A program made the translations under genes and the position numbers. This document shows positions 26,415-36,281 of a DNA stretch of 36,281 nucleotides, one piece after another. Under the pieces are notes generated by a model. The model had not been told where the DNA came from and made no database searches. It saw nothing but the letters and a program-made list of their open reading frames with translations. Position 1 is the first letter of the stretch; every line of letters begins with the position of its first letter. This DNA comes from Marinilabiliales bacterium (GTDB taxonomy: Bacteria > Bacteroidota > Bacteroidia > Bacteroidales > BM520): NCBI GenBank assembly GCA_002869405.1, contig PKSY01000036.1, positions 1-36,281 on the forward strand. The letters run 5' to 3'.

Positions 26415-26438
26415 GTGCCTTCGGCTTCGCTCAGGCAC
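26415..26438. repeat. GTGCCT/AGGCAC hairpin element
   Basis: GTGCCT and AGGCAC bracket TCGGCTTCGCTC. Elements of this kind (a GTGCCTGAGCGAAG-type core on the other strand) recur between genes in many Bacteroidota; here there is one copy, directly before the tandem repeat. Confidence 0.6.
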
Positions 26439-26439
26439 C

Positions 26440-26515
26440 TTTTGGTGGGCGAGCGGGGTTTTGGTGGGCGAGCGGAGTTTTGGTGGGCGAGCGGAGTTTT
26501 GGTGGGCGAGCGGAG
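26440..26515. repeat. 19-bp tandem repeat, 4 copies
   Basis: Four head-to-tail units, TTTTGGTGGGCGAGCGGAG, at 26440, 26459, 26478 and 26497. Unit 1 differs by one base (GGGG). The last unit runs into GAGCCCAC, which can pair with GTGGGC in any unit. It is GC-rich against an AT-rich background and non-coding by composition and position, between the DUF4468 promoter and the groEL terminator. Confidence 0.95.
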
Positions 26516-26529
26516 TCGAGCCCACAAAA

Positions 26530-26556
26530 AAAAGCGCCCCATTATGAAGCGCTTTT
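26530..26556 (-). terminator. Intrinsic terminator of groESL
   Basis: AAAAGCGC and GCGCTTTT form the stem with an 11-nt loop, followed on the minus strand by a run of eight T. It lies 43 bp after the groEL stop. Confidence 0.85.
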
Positions 26557-26598
26557 GGTTTTTTATATAGAATGCAGGCCCGCGGGACTGCGCCGATA

Positions 26599-28254
<1,656 letters not shown>

Positions 28255-28274
28255 TTAACCTTTTAATGACACAA

Positions 28275-28553
28275 TTAGATAATTGCTACGATATCTGATT
28301 CACGCATAATGAGATAATCTTTCCCTTCGAGGGAGAGTTCAGTACCTGCATACTTACCATAAAGTACATTATCGCCAACTTTAACTGTCATTGGTTCATC
28401 CTTTTTTCCGGGACCAACAGCGACGATAACACCTTTTTGGGGTTTTTCCTTTGCTGTGTCGGGGATAATAATACCGCCGGCGGTTTTCTGTTCAGCTGCA
28501 GCAGGTTCAACCAGAACCCTGTCTGCCAATGGTTTAATGTTTAAGTCTGCCAT
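28275..28553 (-). CDS. groS: 10-kDa co-chaperonin GroES
   Basis: 92 residues; forms the heptameric lid of GroEL. The sequence shows [29 protein letters not shown] with the mobile loop (about residues 16-33). [44 protein letters not shown] follows, a complete family match. It is the first gene of groESL. The 116-bp upstream region down to the secG terminator contains no CIRCE inverted repeat (TTAGCACTC-N9-GAGTGCTAA) and no clear TAnnTTTG box, so heat control probably does not use HrcA through a classical site. Confidence 0.98.
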   Translation of the reverse strand: MADLNIKPLADRVLVEPAAAEQKTAGGIIIPDTAKEKPQKGVIVAVGPGKKDEPMTVKVGDNVLYGKYAGTELSLEGKDYLIMRESDIVAII

Positions 28554-28669
28554 TTGTTTAGGTTTTATATTAAAACATTTAATTATTAATTATTGTATGT
28601 TGTTTATTAATCATTAACAAAAATCCGTCCTGCACCTGTCACAATTTGTGCCAAAGTGGAAAGCAAAAA

Positions 28670-28703
28670 AAAATGTCAGAATGAAGTGACATTCTGACAT
28701 TTT
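28670..28703. terminator. Strong terminator between secG and groES
   Basis: A perfect 14-bp stem (AAAATGTCAGAATG with CATTCTGACATTTT) and a 6-nt loop, followed on the minus strand by nine T. It ends the secG-containing transcript and separates it from groESL. Confidence 0.93.
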
Positions 28704-28722
28704 AATATCATTAAAGGAAAAA

Positions 28723-29067
28723 TTATTCCTGCGGAGGCATCTGATAATCTTCTGGATTAATAGGTGCAGCGTCGGTGCCACCATTATCAATAATTTCACG
28801 AAGCTCAGTATCTACTGTTCCTGCATCTGTTGTAGTTCCTTTAGGGATTACAATCACAGAGATCAGGCTAAGCAGGAAAATGGCTATTGCCAGGGTCCAT
28901 GTTGCCTTTTCAAGGAAATCTGTTGTTCTGCGCACACCCATTATCTGGTTGCCGCCGGTAAAGTTCGCTGCTAGTCCGCCACCTTTAGAATTCTGTACCA
29001 GCACTACTAAAATCATTAGTACTGCAGCGACAAGAATTAATACGGAGATTAAAATATATGCTCCCAT
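28723..29067 (-). CDS. secG: Preprotein translocase subunit SecG
   Basis: Accessory inner-membrane subunit of the SecYEG channel. 114 residues with two transmembrane helices (about 3-24 and 56-77) joined by the conserved loop VLVQNSKGGGLAANFTGGNQIMGVRRTTDFLEKATW, which is characteristic. The acidic C-terminal tail (about 80-114) after the second helix is common in Bacteroidota SecG. It is the last gene of the pheT-to-secG run, 10 bp after the TPR protein gene, and is followed by a strong terminator. Confidence 0.96.
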   Translation of the reverse strand: MGAYILISVLILVAAVLMILVVLVQNSKGGGLAANFTGGNQIMGVRRTTDFLEKATWTLAIAIFLLSLISVIVIPKGTTTDAGTVDTELREIIDNGGTDAAPINPEDYQMPPQE

Positions 29068-29077
29068 TGTAATTCGT

Positions 29078-29812
29078 TTATTGGTTACTCTCGTTTATAA
29101 TTTTCTCAATTTGGGCTGCAAAGTAAGTGCTTTTTTTCGGGAATTTCAAACCCAGCTGCTTATAAATTTTTATAGCCTTCTGAATATTACCTTGTTGGTA
29201 GTATATTTTAGCTAAAGTCTCACTAATAAGATCCTCCGGCTCACGATTTGAATGCCGTGCCTGTTCATCAGGATTGAAAAACGGGACCGAAGCCCTGTTT
29301 CTGCTGATAGATGGCTGCTCTTCAATAAATTTGTCGATAATTTTTTGCTGCTCCTTGTGCGTTATGTCAGCTGCTGTATTCGTATCTTTTTTCTGCTCCG
29401 GAATATCAGACAGAGGGTCGTAAATATCAAGAGGCTTGAAGTCCGAATTTCTGATGATGAGCCTTGTAACTTCCTGACTAATAGAACCTGCAAAAGCCTC
29501 TGATTTCGTTTTTTTGTCTTCCTGGTTATGCCTTTCTGAACTTTTTTTCTCTGGATTTACTGAATCGGAATCTGACAATAATTCCTGTTTGCTCTCCGGA
29601 GCATATATTGCCCTGAGTTTTAGTCTGTCGGGAAGATGAAGTGCTATTTCCGGCAGGCTCTCTTCCAGCAAATTACTTTTTGTGTGATAGAGAAAGTGGG
29701 CTTTCAGAAGATATCCTCCGGCATACCACGGGTACTCTTCAATGAGCGAATCCGGGTAATCTGTGTTTACCTGTCCGGGATACTGGATATTTTCTATAAA
29801 GTGATTTTCCAT
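29078..29812 (-). CDS. TPR-like protein of unknown function, linked to lptE and secG
   Basis: 244 residues, no signal peptide. The N-terminus (IEEYPWYAGGYLLKAHFLYHTKSN, about 24-47) has the look of a helix-rich repeat. The middle is charged, Ser/Glu/Lys-rich and probably disordered. The C-terminal LISETLAKIYYQQGNIQKAIKIYKQLGLKFPKKSTYFAAQIEKI (about 197-240) is a good single tetratricopeptide repeat. A cytoplasmic or membrane-associated adaptor role in envelope export is conceivable from its neighbours, but this is inference. It is 7 bp after lptE and 10 bp before secG, so translation is probably coupled. Confidence 0.85.
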   Translation of the reverse strand: MENHFIENIQYPGQVNTDYPDSLIEEYPWYAGGYLLKAHFLYHTKSNLLEESLPEIALHLPDRLKLRAIYAPESKQELLSDSDSVNPEKKSSERHNQEDKKTKSEAFAGSISQEVTRLIIRNSDFKPLDIYDPLSDIPEQKKDTNTAADITHKEQQKIIDKFIEEQPSISRNRASVPFFNPDEQARHSNREPEDLISETLAKIYYQQGNIQKAIKIYKQLGLKFPKKSTYFAAQIEKIINESNQ

Positions 29813-29819
29813 ATCAGGG

Positions 29820-30329
29820 TTACCAGTTTACTACTGCCTTATTGAAGATATCATCCACCAGATATTCCGAAATTTGCTCTATAAGGGTTCCTTCCACCGA
29901 TGAAAGGTCGTCATCACGCGAAAAATCTTCATAAGCAGAAAAATTCTGTTCAAAATTCTGAATAGGTTCTATCTCATTGGTAAACTTTACTTTAACAGTA
30001 ATAGTGAGTCTGTTCATAGCTGCACTCTCTCCTGCCTGAATAGCAATAGGTGCAATCTTATAATCAGAAATATAGCCTTCCAGGTAGAGGTCCGCAAAGT
30101 CGTTGGTAAGATCCAGGCTTGTCTGGCTGACAAAGCGATCTTTCAGCGCGTCAGTGAATACCTGACTAAGCTGTGGCTGCACAAGCCGGGCTTTATTATC
30201 AAAATAGCTGATGTTGATCGATTTAATCTCCGGAGCCAGTGAAGCACCGGTAAAACTGTATATACCACATCCGGTCATGGAAAACATGATGACCAGAATC
30301 AAAGCGGTATGTAAGATGCTTTTTCTCAT
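29820..30329 (-). CDS. lptE: LptE-like LPS-assembly lipoprotein
   Basis: 169 residues. Lipoprotein signal peptide ending FSMTGC (cysteine near residue 21), then GIYSFTGASLAPEIKSINISYFDNKARLVQPQLSQVFTDALKDRF, the Bacteroidota LptE pattern (the GCGIYSFTGASL start is nearly diagnostic). LptE plugs and stabilises the LptD barrel that places LPS in the outer membrane. Length is close to the family. lptD is not in the window. It lies downstream of the sigma-54 activator gene (68-bp gap) and immediately before the TPR protein gene. Confidence 0.92.
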   Translation of the reverse strand: MRKSILHTALILVIMFSMTGCGIYSFTGASLAPEIKSINISYFDNKARLVQPQLSQVFTDALKDRFVSQTSLDLTNDFADLYLEGYISDYKIAPIAIQAGESAAMNRLTITVKVKFTNEIEPIQNFEQNFSAYEDFSRDDDLSSVEGTLIEQISEYLVDDIFNKAVVNW

Positions 30330-30397
30330 AATTATTAAAACGATCGTGCCGGCAACAATATTCTGTGAAAGAAATAAATACCGGTTATGAAAATCTG

Positions 30398-31633
30398 TTA
30401 ATTAATGTCGTACTCTTTAATCTTGCGGTAAAGGGTCCTCTCGGAGATTCCAAGCTCCTCTGCTGCGGCTTTACGCTTACCGTGATGCTTTTCCAGTGCT
30501 CTCTTTATAAGGTCTATCTCGCGCTTCTGTAGTGAAAGATTCTCTTCCAGAACCTCGGCACCGTCAAACTCTTCATCATCATCCTGCTTTCGGGCAGGTT
30601 TGGATATCTCAAAGGTGTGCTGATGTGTGTCAAATACGCTGTCATCATCAATATTCGACAGAAACTGCTGTTGCGACTGGTGCAGATCCTCCACCTGTGT
30701 ATGGTCGCCTGTCATTACTTCATTGAGAATCTTTTTTAGTTCGGTAATGTCGCGGCGCATTTCAAAAAGTACTTTATACAAAAGTTCTCTTTCGGTGAAC
30801 TCATTGGCGGTTTTATTATCCTGACCATAAAGAATCGGAAGGGTAGAGTTGTTCTTTGGAAGATACCTTCTCAGGGTCTCCGCAGAAATCTCTCTGTCCT
30901 GCTCAATGATAGAGATCTGCTCCGTGATGTTCTTAAGCTGTCTTATGTTTCCGTCCCATGAAAAGGATTCCATCATCCTTCTTGCTTCGCCGCTGAGTTG
31001 CAGCACAGGCATGTGATATTTGGCAGCAAAGTCAGATGCAAACTTTCTGAAAAGCATATAGATGTCATCCTTACGCTCTCTCAGTGGAGGAATATAAATT
31101 GGTACGGTATTAAGCCGGTAATAGAGATCCTGCCTGAATTTTCCTTTTCTGATGGCTTCAGGGATATCCACATTTGTTGCTGCTACAACTCTCACGTCGG
31201 TTTTTATCACTTTTGAGGAGCCAACACGCATAAATTCGCCGCTTTCAAGTACACGCAAAAGCCTTACCTGTGTGGAAACAGGCAATTCTGCCACTTCATC
31301 AAGGAATATGGTTCCGTTGTTTGCGACTTCAAAATAACCTTTTCTAGCCTCATGAGCGCCTGTAAATGCGCCTTTCTCATGGCCGAAGAGTTCCGAATCA
31401 ATGGTTCCTTCAGGGATGGCACCACAGTTCACAGCAATATAACTGCCGTGCTTCCGTGCGCTCATGGAATGTATAATCTTTGGAAAAGATTCTTTACCCA
31501 CTCCGCTCTCACCGGTAATAAGTACGGTAAGATCTGTGGCCGCTACCTGGCGTGCTGTATCAATTGCACGGTTGAGTAACTCCGAATTACCGATGATACC
31601 AAAACGTTGTTTTATTGATTGAATATCAATCAT
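30398..31633 (-). CDS. Sigma-54-dependent transcriptional activator lacking a receiver domain
   Basis: 411 residues. The AAA+ domain begins almost at the N-terminus: Walker A GESGVGKE (41-48), the sigma-54-contacting GAFTGA loop (88-93), Walker B TIFLDE (108-113), and the RRL-like LYYRLNTVPIYIPPLRERKDDI sensor region. A linker of about 120 residues follows, then a Fis-type helix-turn-helix at the end (HHGKRKAAAEELGISERTLYRKIKEYDIN). No response-regulator, PAS or GAF domain precedes the AAA+ core, so it is probably controlled by its level or by a partner protein, as with PspF. It is 11 bp after pheT and upstream of lptE. Its targets are unknown. Confidence 0.94.
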   Translation of the reverse strand: MIDIQSIKQRFGIIGNSELLNRAIDTARQVAATDLTVLITGESGVGKESFPKIIHSMSARKHGSYIAVNCGAIPEGTIDSELFGHEKGAFTGAHEARKGYFEVANNGTIFLDEVAELPVSTQVRLLRVLESGEFMRVGSSKVIKTDVRVVAATNVDIPEAIRKGKFRQDLYYRLNTVPIYIPPLRERKDDIYMLFRKFASDFAAKYHMPVLQLSGEARRMMESFSWDGNIRQLKNITEQISIIEQDREISAETLRRYLPKNNSTLPILYGQDNKTANEFTERELLYKVLFEMRRDITELKKILNEVMTGDHTQVEDLHQSQQQFLSNIDDDSVFDTHQHTFEISKPARKQDDDEEFDGAEVLEENLSLQKREIDLIKRALEKHHGKRKAAAEELGISERTLYRKIKEYDIN

Positions 31634-31644
31634 TGGACATAATT

Positions 31645-34116
31645 TTATCGAATCGCAGCGCCAATTTTTTGCTCAAAGGCGCCAATAAGTTTATTCATGG
31701 TTTTGTCGATAAGCTTGTCTGTAAGTGTCTTCTCGGGATCCTGCAGCATCACACTGATAGCATAGGATTTCTTTCCTGCTTCCAGCTTATCTCCTTCATA
31801 CACATCAAACAGGTTCACATCTTTAACCAGTGCACCGCCATTTTGTTTAACCACGTTTGTTATATCTCTGAAAGATACGGATTTATCTACTAACAATGCA
31901 AGGTCACGACGTACTTCCGGGAACTTTGGCACTGCTGTCATGGTTGTATCTGACTTTGGAATGGCATTCATCAGAAGATCCCAGTCAATTTCAGCATAAA
32001 AAACTGCCTGATTAATGTCAAACTGTTTTTGGTATTTCTTCGCCAGTTTTCCAAGTGTGGCAATAGTCTTCTTTTTGATTTTCACATCAATACCTTCAGC
32101 AAACCAGGGTTGCTCTGTTGGCACCTCTTTTAGATTCTGAGTGTCGATGCCCGCTTTGTGAAGCACATTGAAGAGGTGGTTTTTCATGTCAAAAAATGAT
32201 ACCTTCTGAGCTTCTTTATACCAGCTTTCACCGGTAATATTTCCGCTGAGGAATATTGAAAGATGAGAATTTTCCGTATACCGTTGTCTGACATTTTCAG
32301 CCTTATCTACAGAATTGTTGAAGTGATAGCTTTTACCGAATTCGTAAAGCTTAAGGTCTGTGATTTTACGATTCTGATTATAAGCTATTACTTCCAGCCC
32401 ACTGAAAAGTAAAGTTCTGCGAAGAATGTTGAGTTCCTTGCTGAGAGGATTCAGCATCTTCACATGATTTTCAGCCTGAATACTTTCGGTGTTTTCATAA
32501 TATGCTTCTGCGGTCAGCGAGTTATTCATAATTTCATTATACCCGTTTGCCGAGAGCATATCTGCCACGCGATTTTTAACTTTTTCAGGATTTGGTTTTG
32601 GCATGTACGACAGTGCTGATCGCACTTCATGCGAAAGCTCGATATTGTTATACCCATAAACCCTCAAAATCTCTTCCACGATATCAGCTTCTCTGGTCAC
32701 TTCAACTTTTGCGGTTGGTACTTCCAGTTTCAGCTCCTCGTTGCTTTCCTCCAATACCTTAATGTCCAGCGATTCGAGAATCTCTTTTACCAGTTCAGTG
32801 CTGAAAGTTTTTCCAATAAGAGAGAAAACTCTTTGATAGTTTATTTCTACAATATTGCGTGCCAGAGGCATAGGATAAACGTCATTCATATCAGAAGAGA
32901 TCTCACCTCCGGCAATCTCTTTAATCAGTAAGGCAGCACGTTGGAGTGCATAAACAGTCATTTCGATGTCAGAGCCTCTTTCAAAACGGAAGGAAGCATC
33001 GGTTTGCAGGCCATGTCTTTTTGCCGTTTTTCTGATTGTTGGCGGGTCAAACCAAGCACTTTCAATGAATACGGTCTTTGTATTTTCGGTCACTCCGGAG
33101 TGCATACCGCCAAAAACTCCTGCAATACACATTGGTTTTTCACTGTCGCAAATCATGAGATCTTCCGATGATAATTCTCTGTCAATCTCATCCAGCGTAG
33201 TAAACTTTTCCTTCTCTTTTGCTTTACGGATGATGACCTTGTTGCCTTCAATCTTGTCTGCATCGAAAAAGTGCAGGGGCTGGCCGGTTTCCATCATCAC
33301 AAAATTACTGATATCCACAAGGTTGTTGATAGGACGCAGCCCAACTGTGTTGAGGTAATTTTTCAGCCATTCCGGCGACTCTTCGACCTTTACATTTGAA
33401 ACTGTTACTCCTGTATATCTGCGGCAAGCCAACTCATCCTCAATAATAATTTCAACCGGACGGTTATTGTTGTCAGCACCAAAAGCAGAGACATCAGGAA
33501 TCGATAAACCGACTTTATGACCATTGTTTTCGAACGCGTATCTGTTAAGTACAGCTTTTATATCGCGGGCAACACCAATATGTGATGTGGCATCAGAGCG
33601 GTTAGGAGTAAGGCCGATTTCGAAGAGGTAATCCTCCTGAATATTAAAATAATCCTTTGCAGGAGTACCAGCGGGAATATCATCATCAAGAACCATAATT
33701 CCGGCATGGGAAGTTCCCAGTCCGAGTTCATCTTCAGCGCAAATCATCCCTTCCGACGGTTCTCCGCGGAGTTTTGTCTTCTTAATTGCAAAGGGTTCAT
33801 CGCCAAAATACATGACTGCTCCAACAGTTGCCACAGGCACGGTTTGCCCTGCAGCAACATTGGGCGCTCCGCAAACAATATGTAAAGGCTCTTCCATTCC
33901 AACATCCACTGTGGTAACACTGAGTTTATCCGCATTGGGGTGCTGCTCGCAAGTCAGCACTTTTCCGATTACAATACCCTGCAGTCCGCCCTGCACTGAT
34001 TCCACCTTTTCCAGTCCTTCCACTTCAAGCCCGCAATCGGTCAGCAGTTGCGACATTTTTTCAGGTTCCAGATCCGTGTTGATATAGTTTTTAAGCCAGT
34101 TATAAGAAATTTTCAT
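31645..34116 (-). CDS. pheT: Phenylalanyl-tRNA synthetase beta subunit
   Basis: Structural and editing subunit of the (alpha-beta)2 enzyme that charges tRNA-Phe. 823 residues, the normal bacterial length. Domains in order: N-terminal helices (MKISYNWLKNYI), the EMAP-type tRNA-binding domain (about 40-150), the B3/B4 editing domain (about 210-390; includes RRYTGVTVSNVK), the B5 domain (about 405-475), the catalytic-like core (about 490-690), and the ferredoxin-fold anticodon-binding domain (about 730-823; PEVRRDLALLVDK). pheS is not adjacent, so the two subunits are unlinked here. It lies 40 bp after recG and 11 bp before the sigma-54 activator gene. Confidence 0.98.
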   Translation of the reverse strand: MKISYNWLKNYINTDLEPEKMSQLLTDCGLEVEGLEKVESVQGGLQGIVIGKVLTCEQHPNADKLSVTTVDVGMEEPLHIVCGAPNVAAGQTVPVATVGAVMYFGDEPFAIKKTKLRGEPSEGMICAEDELGLGTSHAGIMVLDDDIPAGTPAKDYFNIQEDYLFEIGLTPNRSDATSHIGVARDIKAVLNRYAFENNGHKVGLSIPDVSAFGADNNNRPVEIIIEDELACRRYTGVTVSNVKVEESPEWLKNYLNTVGLRPINNLVDISNFVMMETGQPLHFFDADKIEGNKVIIRKAKEKEKFTTLDEIDRELSSEDLMICDSEKPMCIAGVFGGMHSGVTENTKTVFIESAWFDPPTIRKTAKRHGLQTDASFRFERGSDIEMTVYALQRAALLIKEIAGGEISSDMNDVYPMPLARNIVEINYQRVFSLIGKTFSTELVKEILESLDIKVLEESNEELKLEVPTAKVEVTREADIVEEILRVYGYNNIELSHEVRSALSYMPKPNPEKVKNRVADMLSANGYNEIMNNSLTAEAYYENTESIQAENHVKMLNPLSKELNILRRTLLFSGLEVIAYNQNRKITDLKLYEFGKSYHFNNSVDKAENVRQRYTENSHLSIFLSGNITGESWYKEAQKVSFFDMKNHLFNVLHKAGIDTQNLKEVPTEQPWFAEGIDVKIKKKTIATLGKLAKKYQKQFDINQAVFYAEIDWDLLMNAIPKSDTTMTAVPKFPEVRRDLALLVDKSVSFRDITNVVKQNGGALVKDVNLFDVYEGDKLEAGKKSYAISVMLQDPEKTLTDKLIDKTMNKLIGAFEQKIGAAIR

Positions 34117-34156
34117 GACAATATTTTTTTCAGAGTCGCAAAATTACAATTTTATT

Positions 34157-36262
34157 TTAACTGATTCGGCTCCATTGGTGGCCTGTTTGTGTCAGATAAT
34201 CAATATATTTTGCAATTGGGGCATTTTGAGGTTTTTCTATCGTAGGGTCGTCGTTAATAATTTTTGCCGCAACGGCATTGGCATATTTGAGAATGGGTTC
34301 ATCAGCGGTCAGCGAGGCGAGTTTTAGCTCTGCAATACCGCTTTGTCGTGTGCCCTGAATATCTCCCGGGCCGCGGATTTCAAGATCTGCTTTTGCGATT
34401 TTAAAGCCGTCGCTGGTATCAGTCATTGTTTTCAGTCGTTTCTTTGCTTCCGCAGATAGTTCTTCCTTTGAGATAAGAATACAGTATGACTGATCACCGC
34501 CGCGGCCCACTCTTCCCCGCAGCTGATGAAGTTGTGCCAGCCCGAAGCGTTCTGCGTTCTCAATGACCATAACCGTTGCATTGGGTACATCCACACCTAC
34601 TTCAATTACGGTGGTTGCCACCAGAATGTGTGTCTGACCTTTTGCAAAACGTTCCATCTCAAAGGCTTTGTCTTTGGCAGGCATGCGGCCATGAACGATA
34701 CTTACCTGATATTGCGGCATCTGAAATTCCCGCGAGATGGTTTCAAAGCCATCCATCAAATCCTTAAGGTCTGTTTTACGCGACTCTTCAATGAGAGGAT
34801 AAACAATATATACCTGTCTGCCTCCGTCAATTTGTTCGCGCAGAAACCGGTTTATCTGCATGCGCTCTTTATCATAGAGGTGGCGGGTAATGATGGGCTT
34901 GCGGCCCGGAGGCAGTTCGTCAATCACTGAATAGTCGAGATCGCCGTAGAGTGACATGGCCAGCGTACGCGGAATTGGCGTGGCAGTCATCACAAGAATA
35001 TGGGGTGGAACAGCATTCTTTTTCCATAACCTGGCGCGTTGTTCAACTCCAAACCGGTGCTGTTCATCAATAACCACCATCCCGAGGTTATAGAACTGCA
35101 CGTTTTTTTCAATTAGCGCATGTGTTCCAATGATAATATCAGTATTTCCCGACTGCAGATTTTAGTGTATCTCCCTGCGCTGCGAACTTTTTGTAGATCC
35201 TGTGAGCAGCAGGATATTCAGCCCCAGACCATCGGTCATTTTAGAAATGGTTTTGAAGTGCTGTTCTGCAAGAATCTCTGTGGGTGCCATGATGGCTGCC
35301 TGATATCCGTTATCAATAGCCAGAAGCATCGACATTAATGCGACGAGGGTCTTTCCGGAGCCTACATCTCCCTGCAGCAGCCTGTTCATCTGTTTCCCGC
35401 TCCCGGCATCCTTGCGGATTTCACGCATCACTCTTTTTTGTGCGCCGGTAAGTTCAAAGGGCAGAAACCGGTGAAAGAATTCATTAAAGAACTTCCCCAC
35501 TTTTTCAAAATTGTGTCCTTTGATATTTAGGTTTCGGATGTATTTTGCCTGCTGCATCTGAAGCTGGAGGAAGAAGAACTCCTCAAATTTCAGTCGTGCC
35601 TTTGCAGCCTGGACAGCCTTTTCATCTTCAGGAAAATGGATTGCAAAGAGGGCTCTCTCCCGCGAAACAAACTGAAAATAGTTTATGATTGCTTCGGAGA
35701 GGTTTTCTTCTATTTTTCCTTTGATTTGATTTTGGAGATTCGCCTGCAGCTTGGCAATTCCTTTAGAATGCAGGCCTTTATTCTTAAGCTTTTCAGTGCT
35801 GTGATATACGCCCAGGAACCGTTGTTTTTTCTGTTTTCTGAATTCTTCAGCTGATTCAACCTCAGGATGGGCGATATTCACCCCGCCTTTGAAATAGTTC
35901 GGTTTTCCGTAAACCACCAGCTCCCGGCCTGGTCTTATGGTATCTTTTATCCATTTTATGCCCTGAAACCATATAAGTTCAAGCGAACCACTGTCGTCGG
36001 TGATTGTAGCATGCAGGCGTGTAGCGCGTCCCACACCAGATGTTTCCACATGGGTAATTTTTCCCATTACCTGCACATCAGGCATATTGGGATGTACCAT
36101 GGAAATGGGTGTTATTTTCGATCTGTCGGTGTATCTGAACGGGTAAAAAGTAATGAGATCGCCGAAAGTATGGATTTCCAGTTCCTCTTTTAGCAGATCG
36201 GCTCTGGCAGGGCCTACACCTTTTAAATATGTAATAGATGTATTAAGGATATGATTCTGCAT
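34157..36262 (-). pseudogene. recG: ATP-dependent DNA helicase RecG, interrupted by one in-frame TAA
   Basis: RecG remodels stalled forks and Holliday junctions. From the ATG at 36262 to the stop at 34157 there are 701 sense-frame codons, the family's full length, in a single reading frame with no shift. Codon 367 (35164-35162) is TAA. Upstream of it are the N-terminal wedge/OB region, Walker A GDVGSGKT and APTEILAEQHF. Directly after it the same frame continues NLQSGNTDIIIGTHALIEKNVQF, then the DEQH box VVIDEQHRFGVEQRA, TATPIPRT, VGVDVPNATVMVIENAERFGL, QLRGRVGRG and the C-terminal domain. The stop therefore removes motifs II-VI from the translated product. Explanations are a true nonsense mutation (one base from GAA, AAA or CAA), a sequencing or assembly error, or readthrough. 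Confidence 0.9.
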
Positions 36263-36281
36263 AATGTCTTTTTATCCGTTA

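Noticed and set aside
28630-28660. A sigma-54 promoter upstream of groES (TGGCAC on the minus strand at about 28649-28654)
   Set aside because: The -24-like TGGCAC is present, but TTG follows after 3 rather than 5 bases, and the GC of the -12 element is GA. The match is too poor to call.
35101-35164. Frameshift or gene split in recG
   Set aside because: Both halves are in the same reading frame and the codons between them read as RecG. It is a single nonsense codon, not a shift or two genes.

Overview
The window is a gene-dense stretch of chromosome that looks like the core genome of an organism in the phylum Bacteroidota, probably an anaerobic or fermentative Bacteroidales-like lineage. This assignment rests on several things in the sequence. 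Gene promoters repeatedly carry the Bacteroidota -7 box TAnnTTTG. Shine-Dalgarno sequences are weak or absent. A secreted M1 peptidase ends in a type IX secretion (T9SS) sorting domain. Lineage-typical families are present (DUF4468, a Big_5 lipoprotein with the CxxxxPPSGGPKD start, a Gly/Arg-tailed RRM protein). The gene order pheT - sigma-54 activator - lptE - TPR protein - secG - groES - groEL also fits. I see no phage, IS element, tRNA, rRNA, CRISPR array or defence island.

Layout. 1-4794 (minus): a three-gene operon, methylmalonyl-CoA mutase small subunit, arginine deiminase, and methylmalonyl-CoA mutase large subunit (cut by the window edge). 5010-8890 (plus): a TIGR01777 epimerase, an array of hairpin repeats, a class V aminotransferase of the cysteine desulfurase type, and an unrecognised secreted protein. 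8909-13305 (minus): an LRR protein, an AsmA-like protein and an alpha/beta hydrolase. 13521-15047 (plus): gpmI, overlapping tail-to-tail with a large membrane protein (minus). A second repeat array, an RRM RNA-binding protein and the M1 peptidase follow (minus). 19892-25721: a Big_5 lipoprotein (plus), an ArsR regulator and adenine deaminase (minus), then an SDR plus two-domain VOC protein pair (plus). A third repeat array, a DUF4468 protein and a 19-bp tandem repeat lead into groEL/groES. 28723-36262 (minus): recG, pheT, sigma-54 activator, lptE, TPR protein and secG, closely spaced.

How the genes fit together. Most are housekeeping: propionate/succinate interconversion (mutAB), arginine catabolism (arcA), glycolysis (gpmI), purine salvage (ade), protein folding (groESL), secretion (secG), LPS export (lptE), translation (pheT) and DNA repair (recG). 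The most noteworthy observations are: (1) recG is interrupted by a single in-frame TAA with the rest of the reading frame intact; (2) arcA sits between the two mutase subunit genes; (3) a 42-43 bp hairpin repeat occurs nine times at three loci, always in the same orientation relative to the 3' end of the gene before it; (4) there are two candidate leaderless promoters. I found no convincing new multi-gene system.
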